Source: Corynebacterium deserti GIMN1.010 (lineage in GTDB: Bacteria; Actinomycetota; Actinomycetes; Mycobacteriales; Mycobacteriaceae). From it: a stretch of DNA of 64,000 nucleotides. The notes beneath the pieces are model-generated. The model was given only the letters and a program-made list of their open reading frames with translations. It was not told where the DNA came from and ran no database searches. The stretch spans positions 1,674,001 through 1,738,000 of the forward strand of contig NZ_CP009220.1 in NCBI RefSeq assembly GCF_001277995.1. Reading direction: 5' to 3'. Positions 55,715 to 64,000 of the stretch are shown piece by piece (position 1 is the stretch's first letter; each line of letters begins with the position of its first letter). The translations under genes were made by a program, and so were the position numbers.

Positions 55715-56926
55715 ATGGTTTCCGATCTCCTTCAACCCCGCGACGGCGTTCCACCGCTGTTGGCCACTCCTGGCGAGTTCGCAGCAGCAGCTGATGTTCT
55801 AGCCAGTGGAACTGGCCCGTTTGCCATCGATACTGAGCGTGCTTCCGGGTTTAGATACGATGACCGCGCGTTTCTCATCCAGATTCGCCGTCGCGGAAGT
55901 GGAACTCTTCTTTTTGATCCAGAGCAATTCCGCCCAGAACTGTCCCGGGAATTAGGCCCGGTCCTTAATGGCCAGGATTGGATCATTCACGCAGCCGCCA
56001 CCGATCTGCCCAGTTTGTCGTGGCTCGATCTTCACCCTGGTCTGCTTTTTGATACCGAACTCGCGGGCCGTCTCGCTGGATTTGAACACGTCAACCTTGC
56101 CGCCATGGTGGAGGATATCTTTGGCCTGCACTTACTTAAAGGCCACGGGTCTGAGGATTGGTCGGCTCGCCCACTGCCAGAATCCTGGTTGAACTACGCC
56201 GCCTTGGATGTCGAGATGCTCCTCGAGCTTGCCGATGTCATGGCGGAAATCCTTGATACCCAAGGAAAACTTCCCTGGGCTGAGCAAGAATTTGAGCACA
56301 TCGCCAACCAATTCGCCGATGTCAGTGAACCTACGCCGTCGTCGTGGACTGATCTCAAAGGACTATCCACGCTGAAGAAACCTGAACAGCTGGTTGTGGC
56401 TCGGGACATGTGGTTGGAAAGAGATTCCTATGCGGCCTCGCGCGATCTTGCTCCCGGAAAAGTTCTCGCCAACAAGGTGATAGTAGAGGTTGCAAGAACG
56501 CTTCCCAGCTCCCCTGCAGAGTTAGCCAGGGTGAAAGGTTTCCCTGGTCGATCCCGTGGAGCTACTAATCGATGGTTCCGCGTGGTTGTCCGGGCATTGA
56601 AGTCTCCGCGGAGGAACTGGCCAAGTTCTCTACCCCGCAAAGATGGTGTTCCTGATCGTCGCTTCTGGAGCTCCTACTACCCTGAGGAATACGAGGTCCT
56701 GCAGGAGGTTCGTGCACACATCGATGATCTCGGCGCAGATCTAGCGATACCTGGTGAAAACATTTTGCAACCATCTACTTTGCGTGCTGTGGTGTGGATG
56801 GCTACCAATTCAGGTGAAATTAGAGACCCCGAAACGCTGAAGACCGTGCTGAAAGATTTCGACGTACGGCCGTGGCAGATTCAGCAGGTGTTCCCCATTT
56901 TGAGTGACACACTGCTCAAGCGCTAA
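55715..56926 (+). CDS. rnd: Ribonuclease D
   Basis: 403 residues from ATG 55715. DEDDy exonuclease motifs: [23 protein letters not shown], and [16 protein letters not shown]; an HRDC domain follows (about 220-300). It trims the 3' ends of tRNA and other stable RNAs. Its stop overlaps the stop of dxs on the other strand by 4 bp. Confidence 0.93.
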   Translation: MVSDLLQPRDGVPPLLATPGEFAAAADVLASGTGPFAIDTERASGFRYDDRAFLIQIRRRGSGTLLFDPEQFRPELSRELGPVLNGQDWIIHAAATDLPSLSWLDLHPGLLFDTELAGRLAGFEHVNLAAMVEDIFGLHLLKGHGSEDWSARPLPESWLNYAALDVEMLLELADVMAEILDTQGKLPWAEQEFEHIANQFADVSEPTPSSWTDLKGLSTLKKPEQLVVARDMWLERDSYAASRDLAPGKVLANKVIVEVARTLPSSPAELARVKGFPGRSRGATNRWFRVVVRALKSPRRNWPSSLPRKDGVPDRRFWSSYYPEEYEVLQEVRAHIDDLGADLAIPGENILQPSTLRAVVWMATNSGEIRDPETLKTVLKDFDVRPWQIQQVFPILSDTLLKR

Positions 56927-58824
56927 TCTTCGCCGAAGAGCCTATCCAACCAGCCCGTGATGGTTGCTTCAATAGAATCAGCATCCATGCCACACTCTTC
57001 GAGCACTTCGTTGCGTGACCCGTGATCCAGATATTTCTGGGGGACGGCAATCTGACGGCGTGGAGTATCCACTTCCGCAGCGTTGAGGGCATCAGACAGC
57101 AATGAACCAACTCCGCCATGGATGACGCCGTCTTCGATTGTGATCACCAGATCATGATCATCTGCCAAAGCCACCAGAGACTGTGGAATGGGAACTATCC
57201 AACGAGGATCAACCACAGTGACGTTGATGCCTTGAGTGCTGATTCTTGAGGCGATCTCAAGGGCAACCGTCGCCCGCTCACCCACAGCAATGATAAGAAC
57301 CGAAGGGGCGTCTGCGTCATCACAATCTTCGTAGGCGAGAACATCAACGCCATCTTCTAGGGTGTCGATAGCGTCGATGGGTGCGGGCAGATCTCCCTTT
57401 GGAAAACGCAGCACCGTCGGCCCATCATTGATGGCAACAGCTTCGTTGAGCAACTCTCGCAATGATTCCTCATCGCGAGGGGCCGCCACTTGAATTCCTG
57501 GAACGATTGAGGTCAAAGCCATATCCCACACACCGTTGTGGCTTGCGCCGTCTGATCCGGTGATGCCGGAACGATCAAGCACGAGGGTGACGGGAAGTTT
57601 AAGCATTCCCACATCCATGAGCAGCTGATCAAAGGCGCGATTTAAGAAGGTGGAGTAAATTGCCACCACGGGGTGTTTTCCGCCCAGTGCCAAACCTGCT
57701 GCAGAAGTTACTGCATGCTGTTCGGCAATGCCCACGTCAAAGAAGCGGGAGGGGAAATTCGCCTCAAACTTGGACAAACCGGTAGGACCTGCCATGGCGG
57801 CTGTGATGGCCACGATGTCGTCGTTTTGCGCACCGATCTTCACCAGCTCATCGCTAAACACTGAGGTCCAGCCTGGTTTGGAGGCAGATTTTGGTGCGCC
57901 GGTGACAGGATCGATCACACCGGTGGAGTGCATGAGCTCGTCGAGGTCTTGCTCAGCAGGTGCATAACCACGGCCCTTTTCAGTGACCATGTGGACAATG
58001 ATGGGGCCGTCGTATTCTTGGGCGTACTTTAGCGCATTGTCCACGGCTTTTTGGTTGTGTCCATCAACTGGGCCGATGTACTTCATGCCCAGTTCAGGGA
58101 ACATTTCGGTGGGAATCACTGTGCTTTTCACACCTTCTTTAAAGGCATGTAGTGCTTCGAATGTGCGCTCGCCTACCCACCCCATGGATTTCAGGGATGA
58201 TTTCCCTTTTTCCATGACACGATCGTAAAAGTGCTGCATGCGCAGTTCGGCTAGGTTTTCCGCGAATCCACCAATGGTAGGTGAATAGCTACGACCATTG
58301 TCATTGACTACGACAACAACTTTGCGGTCTTTAGCTGCCGCAATGTTGTTCAGCGCTTCCCAACACATGCCACCTGTGAGAGCTCCATCTCCCACTACGG
58401 CCACTACGCTGCGGTCGGAGTCGCCGTTGAGCTGCATGGCTTTCGCCAGGCCATCGGCGTAGGACAATGCGGCGGAAGCGTGGGAGGATTCCGTCCAGTC
58501 GTGTTCACTTTCCGCACGGCAGGTGTAGCCAGACAGTCCACCTTTTTGTCGCAACGTATCAAAATCGTCTGCACGTCCTGTGAGGATCTTGTGCACATAC
58601 GACTGATGGGAAGTATCAAAAATAATGGGGTCTTGTGGTGAATCAAAAACTCGGTGCAATCCGATGGTCAATTCCACAACACCGAGATTCGGTCCGAGGT
58701 GACCACCAGTTGCTGCTACTTTGTCCACCAGGAAGGAACGGACTTCCTTCGCCAGAACGTCCAGATCCTCTTCGTCGAGGGCCTTTAAATCAGCAGGTGT
58801 TGAAATACTGTTGAGGATTCCCAT
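56923..58824 (-). CDS. dxs: 1-deoxy-D-xylulose-5-phosphate synthase
   Basis: 633 residues, full length. Thiamine diphosphate site [39 protein letters not shown] at the start, the transketolase-like Pyr domain ([18 protein letters not shown]) and a C-terminal domain. First step of the MEP isoprenoid pathway: pyruvate plus glyceraldehyde 3-phosphate to DXP. Confidence 0.97.
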   Translation of the reverse strand: MGILNSISTPADLKALDEEDLDVLAKEVRSFLVDKVAATGGHLGPNLGVVELTIGLHRVFDSPQDPIIFDTSHQSYVHKILTGRADDFDTLRQKGGLSGYTCRAESEHDWTESSHASAALSYADGLAKAMQLNGDSDRSVVAVVGDGALTGGMCWEALNNIAAAKDRKVVVVVNDNGRSYSPTIGGFAENLAELRMQHFYDRVMEKGKSSLKSMGWVGERTFEALHAFKEGVKSTVIPTEMFPELGMKYIGPVDGHNQKAVDNALKYAQEYDGPIIVHMVTEKGRGYAPAEQDLDELMHSTGVIDPVTGAPKSASKPGWTSVFSDELVKIGAQNDDIVAITAAMAGPTGLSKFEANFPSRFFDVGIAEQHAVTSAAGLALGGKHPVVAIYSTFLNRAFDQLLMDVGMLKLPVTLVLDRSGITGSDGASHNGVWDMALTSIVPGIQVAAPRDEESLRELLNEAVAINDGPTVLRFPKGDLPAPIDAIDTLEDGVDVLAYEDCDDADAPSVLIIAVGERATVALEIASRISTQGINVTVVDPRWIVPIPQSLVALADDHDLVITIEDGVIHGGVGSLLSDALNAAEVDTPRRQIAVPQKYLDHGSRNEVLEECGMDADSIEATITGWLDRLFGED

Positions 58825-58995
58825 TGGCGCGAGTCAGACACCTTTGCTTCTCAGAAAATGGACGGGTTGACATGTGTCGAGGCTGGCGACACACAAGACA
58901 CATAAGTTGCACATCGATGCAGGCAAAGTTGAATCACATTCACCTGATGTTTGGAGCTATATTACTCTGTGTCGCGATTGAAAACTTACTTTGCC

Positions 58996-60234
58996 TTAGG
59001 ATACTCGAGTAAATACCCCGATGGTTTCAAAATGGTGTGTGCCGGGGAAAGCATTGAATACGGCAAGCTGATCCATCTCGAATCCATGTTTTGACCAGTC
59101 CGCAACATCTCGGGCAAACGTTGCAGGATCGCAACCGATATGGATAACCAACTGAGGGCGTGCCTGCGCGATGCTTTCAATAACATCGCTGCCAGCACCC
59201 GTGCGCGGTGGATCAAGTACCACCACGTGGGGGGACGGTAGCTGGGAAGAAATGCCCTCTACCTTGCCGGTATGGAACGTCACGGGCAGCTCACCAAGTG
59301 CAGCTTCGCCAGATTCCGCCGACCCCTCAGACAGCTCCACCGAATGCACATGAGCTCCGAGCTTCGCAGTGATGACAGGCGCGAACAATCCGACGCCGCC
59401 GTAAAGATCCCACGCAACAGGGCCACGCTTATCGACGTCGATTAGCTCTACCCCATCCAGCACCGACGCGATGAACTGGGAGTATGCGCTCGGCGCTTTG
59501 GCGTGCGCCTGCCAAAAAGACGACACGTTGAACGTCCAGGTGTAGTCGCCTACCTTTTGCACGACCTCGCCGGTGCCTTCCAGCACCTTCAAGATAGTTT
59601 CAGTGCGACGGCCACGAGGGGCTTTCCGAGATTCCACGACGTGGCGATTGCCGTTGTCGTCGATAGCCGCGATGATTTCCGCACCTGGGGTAAAGCGCTG
59701 CGCTCCCTCACCAACCAAGCCGTCCAGCAGCTGCGGAACCACCTGGGAACACGCAGCCGAAGTCACCAACTCGGTGCTCTTGAGCTTGCGGAACCCGGCG
59801 CGACCTGACGCATCCACGCCCAGGCGCACACGGGTGCGCCAGCCAGCAGAGGGTTGCAGGTCGTGCAGCTCGAGGTTTGGAAGCTTGTCGACGCCACCGA
59901 TCCGCTCTAATTGGTCAGTCAAGACCCTCGTCTTGATACCCATTTCTGCCTCAGGATTGAGCTCTGCATAGTCGCAGCAGCCTGCACCGAGTGCGGCTGC
60001 CGGGCATCGCGAATCTACTCGATCGGCTGATGGGGTGGTGACAGCGACGACATGGCCCCTGGCCCAGTTCTTTTTCAACTGGGTGATTTCCAGGTCGACG
60101 GTGTCGCCGGGGATACCTCCCTGAACGAAGATGACACGTCCATCGTGGTGGGCGATGCCTTCCCCGCCGTGCGCTGGTCGTTGCACGTCGACGGAAATGA
60201 TATCGCCTTTGGCGAGTTCGACGGTGTCTGTCAT
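58996..60234 (-). CDS. TRAM-domain class I RNA methyltransferase (TrmA/RlmD-like)
   Basis: 412 residues. N-terminal TRAM domain (about 5-60, DIISVDVQRPAHGGEGIAHHDG), an iron-sulfur-like Cys set (SRCPAAALGAGCCDYAEL), SAM motif DLYGGVGLFAPVI, LDPPRTGAG and the catalytic Cys in IGCDPATFARDV. It should make a 5-methyluridine in rRNA or tRNA. Orthologue of Rv2689c. Confidence 0.9.
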   Translation of the reverse strand: MTDTVELAKGDIISVDVQRPAHGGEGIAHHDGRVIFVQGGIPGDTVDLEITQLKKNWARGHVVAVTTPSADRVDSRCPAAALGAGCCDYAELNPEAEMGIKTRVLTDQLERIGGVDKLPNLELHDLQPSAGWRTRVRLGVDASGRAGFRKLKSTELVTSAACSQVVPQLLDGLVGEGAQRFTPGAEIIAAIDDNGNRHVVESRKAPRGRRTETILKVLEGTGEVVQKVGDYTWTFNVSSFWQAHAKAPSAYSQFIASVLDGVELIDVDKRGPVAWDLYGGVGLFAPVITAKLGAHVHSVELSEGSAESGEAALGELPVTFHTGKVEGISSQLPSPHVVVLDPPRTGAGSDVIESIAQARPQLVIHIGCDPATFARDVADWSKHGFEMDQLAVFNAFPGTHHFETIGVFTRVS

Positions 60235-60316
60235 GGGAGTTGGTTCTCGTTTCTACTTCAAAGATGTGCTGAAAGAGCCGTAACCTTTGCAACTTCAGCG
60301 TGCAAAGAATCTAACC

Positions 60317-61156
60317 TTACTCTGGTTGGGTTGGATTCCCCAGATTTGGCTGTGCACTTTGAGCTTTCGCCTGTGCCGCACGCTGTGCCATGGCCTGCTG
60401 GACCTGCTCTGCCAATTGCTTGGGCAGGGCAACTGGAAGTGGGCTGCCGGCCAGGATGGGGGCGTCGCCACGGTTAACAAAGGTGCGAGCAATGACTTCT
60501 CGGCCCAAGTCACGCATATCGTCAGCGCGGTCTGCTGGGCTGATCATGGTCATGCGTAGCATCCACCTAGGTCCATCAACTCCGGCGATGCGGATCTGAC
60601 GATCGTTTGCCTCTCCGACTACTTCGCGACCCCACGGTCCGCGTTCTACGCGAACTGAAAGTCCATCGCGTCGCATGCCTTCGGCGATGTCTTTGGTTGC
60701 TTCACGCCATTGTCCTGCTGAGGTTGGTGCAGCAAAGGCAACTGGGGTAATGCGTCCGTATTTGGTGACAATGTGAAGCATGCGTGGGCCCTGCTCCCCC
60801 ATTTCCACCTGTACTTCAGAATCAAGTGGCAGTGGGACTTGGAGGGATCCAAGATCAAGGATGCCCTTGGAAAAATCGGAGAAGTCAAAGTCTTGGATAT
60901 TGACAGAACCTCCGTCAAACGGACCGGTCTCGCCGTTGATGGCGTCATGGGTCGGATCAGGTTCACCAGCTGAAGGATCGTCAACGTCTTCAGGTTCATC
61001 CACTGCACCCAGCCCACTCAATGCGGATGGTGCGTTCACGCCATTATTCACGCCTGCATCCGGGGTTGCGTCAACAGCCTCGGACGCAGGGGTTGCGGTG
61101 GTCGCGGTGGTCTCGGCTTCTTCATCTTTTTTCTTACCAAAAGGCCACAGAGCCAT
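60317..61156 (-). CDS. Conserved actinobacterial protein (DUF3710)
   Basis: 279 residues. A charged Thr/Ala/Asp-rich N-terminal half (1-90), then a conserved domain (about 95-240: LDLGSLQVPLPLDSEVQVEM, AFAAPTSAGQWREATKDIAE, DGPRWMLRMTMISPA). It is next to dut in all the mycolic-acid genomes I know of. Function unknown. Confidence 0.85.
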   Translation of the reverse strand: MALWPFGKKKDEEAETTATTATPASEAVDATPDAGVNNGVNAPSALSGLGAVDEPEDVDDPSAGEPDPTHDAINGETGPFDGGSVNIQDFDFSDFSKGILDLGSLQVPLPLDSEVQVEMGEQGPRMLHIVTKYGRITPVAFAAPTSAGQWREATKDIAEGMRRDGLSVRVERGPWGREVVGEANDRQIRIAGVDGPRWMLRMTMISPADRADDMRDLGREVIARTFVNRGDAPILAGSPLPVALPKQLAEQVQQAMAQRAAQAKAQSAQPNLGNPTQPE

Positions 61157-61252
61157 AAGTATTCAAACCATCCTTTTACGTTGCGTCGTTAATCCGTTCC
61201 AGTCTAGGAGGATTGTGAGATCCTGCCACCCCCAACGCGCACACGAGATATT

Positions 61253-61717
61253 TTAGTTGGCTGCGATTCCGGTGGAACCGTAGCCTTGGTCGCCTCGCAC
61301 GGTGGAATCAAGCTCGTCTACTTCCACAAAGTCAACGAGCTCCACCTTTTGGATAACCAGCTGGGCAATGCGATCACCACGGGAGATGGTGATGGGTTTT
61401 TCTGGGTCGAGGTTGATCAAGCACACTTTAATCTCTCCGCGGTAGTCGGCATCGATAGTGCCAGGTGCATTAGCGATGCTTAAGCCTTCACGTGCTGCCA
61501 AGCCAGATCGTGGGTGAACCAAGCCGACGGTACCCAGCGGCAAAGCGACGGCTACGCCAGTGCCCACGACTTCGCGGCGTCCTGGTTGGATCACTGCGTC
61601 AGTGGTGGCGTGCAGATCAACCCCGGCGTCACCACGGTGTGCGCGCTTGGGCATGGGGAGGTCTTTATCTAGACGTACAAGTTTGATGGCATCCAAGTCA
61701 GTCACTAATTCAGTCAC
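61253..61717 (-). CDS. dut: Deoxyuridine 5'-triphosphate nucleotidohydrolase
   Basis: 154 residues from a GTG at 61717 (a TTG three codons earlier is possible). All five trimeric dUTPase motifs are present: [42 protein letters not shown] and GYGSTG at the C-terminus. It removes dUTP and supplies dUMP. Divergent from the gene at 61793. Confidence 0.95.
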   Translation of the reverse strand: MTELVTDLDAIKLVRLDKDLPMPKRAHRGDAGVDLHATTDAVIQPGRREVVGTGVAVALPLGTVGLVHPRSGLAAREGLSIANAPGTIDADYRGEIKVCLINLDPEKPITISRGDRIAQLVIQKVELVDFVEVDELDSTVRGDQGYGSTGIAAN

Positions 61718-61778
61718 AGTGTTCAAGGGTACTGATCTTCTGCCTACCTCGAGACATGACCCGGCATAGCCGGTGGGA

Positions 61779-61784
61779 TAGGAT
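61779..61784 (+). promoter_or_regulatory. -10 box of a leaderless transcript
   Basis: TAGGAT lies 9 bases upstream of the GTG at 61793, so the transcript probably starts at or near the start codon. Confidence 0.5.
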
Positions 61785-61792
61785 TAACTATT

Positions 61793-62356
61793 GTGACTGA
61801 TTCCCAACAATCCGATTCTGTATCCGACGCTTCAACAGGCAAACAGACAGCAACGTCGCCGGATGGGGTGACCACGATTTACCGGGAACGACAGTGGGTA
61901 CCTTGGTATTGGTGGCTAGCCATGGCATTTGTTGTCGCATTGCTGACGGCTCAGTTTGGACTAAATCGCAATGAGTTGTGGATCTATATTCCTGCCATCT
62001 TGCTGTCGATTCTTGGCGCATGGGTTTTGGTGACCATGTCCAACACGGTCATTGCCGTTGAGGAAGATGCGGATGGCATGCGCTGGTTGATCGCCGGCCA
62101 GGCGAACTTGCCGGCCGATGTGGTTTCGCGCTCACTGGCGGTCCCTGCCACAGCAAAGCGCAATGCGATGGGTCGCCAACTTGACCCAGCTGCCTTTGTT
62201 GTCTCTCACGGTTGGGTGCCAGAGATGGTCATGCTGGTGTTGGATGATCCGGAAGATCCCACGCCCTATTGGTTGGTGGGTTCCAAGAATCCAGAGGCCC
62301 TGTTGCGTGCCTTCTTGCCAGATCAAGCTGATGCTGCGTTGGCGGACTTCAAGTAG
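61793..62356 (+). CDS. Conserved membrane protein (DUF3093)
   Basis: 187 residues from GTG. Two transmembrane helices (about 39-57, WYWWLAMAFVVALLTAQF, and 63-83, LWIYIPAILLSILGAWVLV), then a soluble domain ending with PTPYWLVGSKNPEALLRAF, typical of DUF3093. No ribosome site; leaderless. Orthologue of Rv2698. Function unknown. Confidence 0.85.
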   Translation: MTDSQQSDSVSDASTGKQTATSPDGVTTIYRERQWVPWYWWLAMAFVVALLTAQFGLNRNELWIYIPAILLSILGAWVLVTMSNTVIAVEEDADGMRWLIAGQANLPADVVSRSLAVPATAKRNAMGRQLDPAAFVVSHGWVPEMVMLVLDDPEDPTPYWLVGSKNPEALLRAFLPDQADAALADFK

Positions 62357-62379
62357 GACGTGCCGTCTAAGAGCAATTA

Positions 62380-62416
62380 AACCCCGCTGTCCAGGAATGG
62401 ATCACGGGGTTTTCTT
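62380..62416. terminator. Terminator between DUF3093 and DUF4193 genes
   Basis: AACCCCG (62380-62386) pairs with CGGGGTT (62405-62411) and is followed by TTTCTTG. Confidence 0.7.
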
Positions 62417-62446
62417 GCGTTTTATGCCTTGCTCCTTATGCGTTCC

Positions 62447-62740
62447 TTATGCGCAGTCCAGGCATATGATGGAGCCATCTGGTTCCACGTGGGACTTGCG
62501 GTTATTGCGCTGAACAAGGAAGCAGCTTGCACAGGTGAACTCATCGTCGCGACGTGGGACTACGTCAACATTGAGTTCTTCGCCGGAGAGATCAACATTG
62601 GGGATCTCAAAGGACTCGACAATTTCGCCGTCATCGTCCATGTCGATGTTGGCGTTTTCCACTGCCTTCAAACCTTCGAGAGAGTCAGTCTCTAATTCGT
62701 CTTCTACACGTTGACGTGGGGCGTCGTAATCGGTAGCCAT
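62447..62740 (-). CDS. Small zinc-ribbon-like protein (DUF4193)
   Basis: 97 residues from ATG 62740 behind GGGAGGAAC. An acidic N-terminal part (MATDYDAPRQRVEDELETDS) and a C-terminal four-Cys zinc ribbon (FTCASCFLV ... IICLDCA). Orthologue of Rv2699c; function unknown, present across Actinobacteria. Confidence 0.88.
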   Translation of the reverse strand: MATDYDAPRQRVEDELETDSLEGLKAVENANIDMDDDGEIVESFEIPNVDLSGEELNVDVVPRRDDEFTCASCFLVQRNNRKSHVEPDGSIICLDCA

Positions 62741-62900
62741 GTTTGTTCCTCCCGAGTGGGTGTCATTCACTAAGTGCACGAACGCCCGGTTGCGTTGTGC
62801 AGCTTCATGCGCGCATAGTAAAGGAGAATTTGACGATTGTCATATTGGCTGGTCACGAGCACAAAATTCGAGGTTTTTAGAAACGTTAAAGTTTGTGTTT

Positions 62901-63743
62901 TTAACGATCTAGAGGCTCGAAGGCTTTGATGGACTCAAAATGAGCGCGTGCATCAGCAAAAACACCGGGGCTAGCGGCAAAACAAATCTCACCTGAGGAC
63001 CCTGGAATGGACAATCCCGGGGCCTCCACCACGGCACCAGCTTCGGCTGCGATGAGCGTTCCGGCAGCAAAATCCCAGCAGTTGAGGCCGTGCTCGTAGT
63101 AGATATCTACTTGCCCGTCGGCGAGGTGACATAGATCGAGGGCTGCGCTTCCCATGCGACGGATATCGCGAACAGACGGCAAGACGGAGGTGAGGAGGTG
63201 GGCTTGACGGGAACGTCGCAAAGCAGAATAGCTGAACCCGGTAGCCACCAGTGCCTCGCTGACTACGCTCGCGCCTGAGGCGCGCAGGGCAATAATTTCA
63301 TCGCTTGCGGGCATGTATTTGCTTGCCCCTTCCCCACGGGCTGCGGTATACAGCACACCAGTTTCCACGTTGATCACGGCGCCGGTGACCACCTCGCCAT
63401 CAATTGCCGCAGCAATTGAAACCGCATATTGTGGCAGGCCGTAAAGGAAATTGACGGTGCCATCAATGGGGTCAACAATCCAGGTCACACCGCTTATCGA
63501 CGCCGTCCCGGTGCCCTCCTCACCAATCAGCCCATCTTCCGGCCGCAACTCCTGTAGGCGATTGGCAATAAAATCCTCCGCCAACGTATCCACCACAGTC
63601 ACCGGATCCACCGCCGAACTCTTGGTGTTGGTGTACTCCCACAAGTTGGTTAGCTCCGCCCGCTTGTCCTTAATGCGGGTTGCGGTCAGCGTGGCTGTTT
63701 CGGCAGCGATAGCGCGAAGTTCATTAAAACAATGTTGTCCCAT
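62901..63743 (-). CDS. suhB: Inositol monophosphatase family protein
   Basis: 280 residues. Mg-binding motif [17 protein letters not shown] and second signature [19 protein letters not shown] are those of the IMPase family; LIGEEGTG provides the third acidic site. It makes myo-inositol from inositol 1-phosphate, feeding PI and mycothiol synthesis. Divergent from ppgK, as in mycobacteria (Rv2701c/Rv2702). Confidence 0.92.
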   Translation of the reverse strand: MGQHCFNELRAIAAETATLTATRIKDKRAELTNLWEYTNTKSSAVDPVTVVDTLAEDFIANRLQELRPEDGLIGEEGTGTASISGVTWIVDPIDGTVNFLYGLPQYAVSIAAAIDGEVVTGAVINVETGVLYTAARGEGASKYMPASDEIIALRASGASVVSEALVATGFSYSALRRSRQAHLLTSVLPSVRDIRRMGSAALDLCHLADGQVDIYYEHGLNCWDFAAGTLIAAEAGAVVEAPGLSIPGSSGEICFAASPGVFADARAHFESIKAFEPLDR

Positions 63744-63798
63744 ATCCCCATCATGGTTGTTTTATCGCCACCGCGCCTGCCAAAAGCGCTACCGATTT

Positions 63799-63804
63799 GT
63801 ACAC
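63799..63804 (+). promoter_or_regulatory. -10 box for ppgK (leaderless)
   Basis: TGTACACT ends 8 bases before the ATG at 63813; there is no ribosome site between. Confidence 0.45.
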
Positions 63805-63812
63805 TTGGGCGT

Positions 63813-64000
63813 ATGACTCAAACTGGATTTGGAATTGATATCGGTGGTTCTGGCATCAAAGGCGCCGTAGTGGACATGGAAACCGGTGAGTTCATCGGTG
63901 AGCGCATAAAAATCGCTACCCCTAAACCAGCTACACCTGAAGCTGTCGCCGAAGTCGTGGCTGAGATTGTCGCGCAAGCAGAGTGGGACGGCCCCGTCGG
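63813..64000 (+). CDS. ppgK: Polyphosphate glucokinase, N-terminal part (runs off the window)
   Basis: 62 codons are visible: [20 protein letters not shown] followed by [26 protein letters not shown] is the phosphate-1 motif of ROK-type PpgK. It phosphorylates glucose with polyphosphate or ATP. Context suhB-ppgK (next gene expected sigA) supports it. Confidence 0.9.
   Translation, partial: MTQTGFGIDIGGSGIKGAVVDMETGEFIGERIKIATPKPATPEAVAEVVAEIVAQAEWDGPV

Overview
The window is chromosomal DNA of a Corynebacterium, almost certainly Corynebacterium glutamicum or a very close strain. Evidence: the gene order rel-apt-(substrate-binding lipoprotein)-secF-secD-yajC-ruvBAC-yebC and thrS-HIT-pgsA-acyltransferase-pimA matches mycolic-acid actinobacteria (M. 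tuberculosis Rv2580c-Rv2614c), the block from the ribD-like gene through aftC, msrB, hemQ, rnd, dxs, dut and suhB to ppgK matches Rv2671-Rv2702, and arabinogalactan/PIM genes, leaderless GTG starts and TAnnnT-type -10 boxes fit the genus. No database search was run; assignments come from reading the proteins.

Layout. 1-8.6 kb: 5' part of an SNF2-type helicase gene; an ABC-like/YhgE-Pip pair whose pip gene is split by a complete IS3-family element (2531-3826, 3-bp target duplication); a TetR regulator with a HEPN-CBS protein; a luciferase-like monooxygenase with its FMN reductase. 8.6-10.4 kb: small accessory patch with an IS end, an orphan immunity-like gene and the broken start of a secreted toxin-like gene. 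10.4-18.1 kb: sdaA, glpD, hisS, a metallo-hydrolase, a cyclophilin and two paralogous small secreted proteins. 18.1-40.9 kb: conserved core (stringent response, Sec export, Holliday junction resolution, PIM synthesis, thrS) plus a DyP peroxidase/PCuAC/CopC export cluster. 41.1-42.2 kb: a six-tRNA cluster with an internal tandem duplication, and a tRNA-Val(CAC) gene.

42.1-50.9 kb: an island bounded by a perfect 26-bp repeat, the 3' end of tRNA-Val (attL-like 42130-42155, attR-like 50869-50894), with a decayed tyrosine integrase next to the right repeat. It holds a decayed IS3 copy, an intact IS5-family element, a pentapeptide-repeat protein, a MepB-family protein and a secreted LGFP-repeat protein with a Cys-rich C-terminal domain translationally coupled to a cytoplasmic partner. 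In the type strain ATCC 13032 this slot (thrS side to dxs side) carries the very large CGP3 prophage; here only about 8.7 kb is present. 50.9-64 kb: transposase and LGFP-gene scraps, then the conserved ribD-like to ppgK block (cell-wall arabinan, Met sulfoxide repair, haem synthesis, RNase D, isoprenoid start, dUTPase, inositol phosphatase, polyphosphate glucokinase).

The most interesting signal is a family of secreted LGFP-repeat, polymorphic-toxin-like genes: one intact coupled pair (47006-49644) and three decayed relatives (9.8-10.3 kb, 26.9-27.3 kb, 51.45-51.55 kb), two of which share an N-terminal linker motif with it and one of which shares DNA-level identity.
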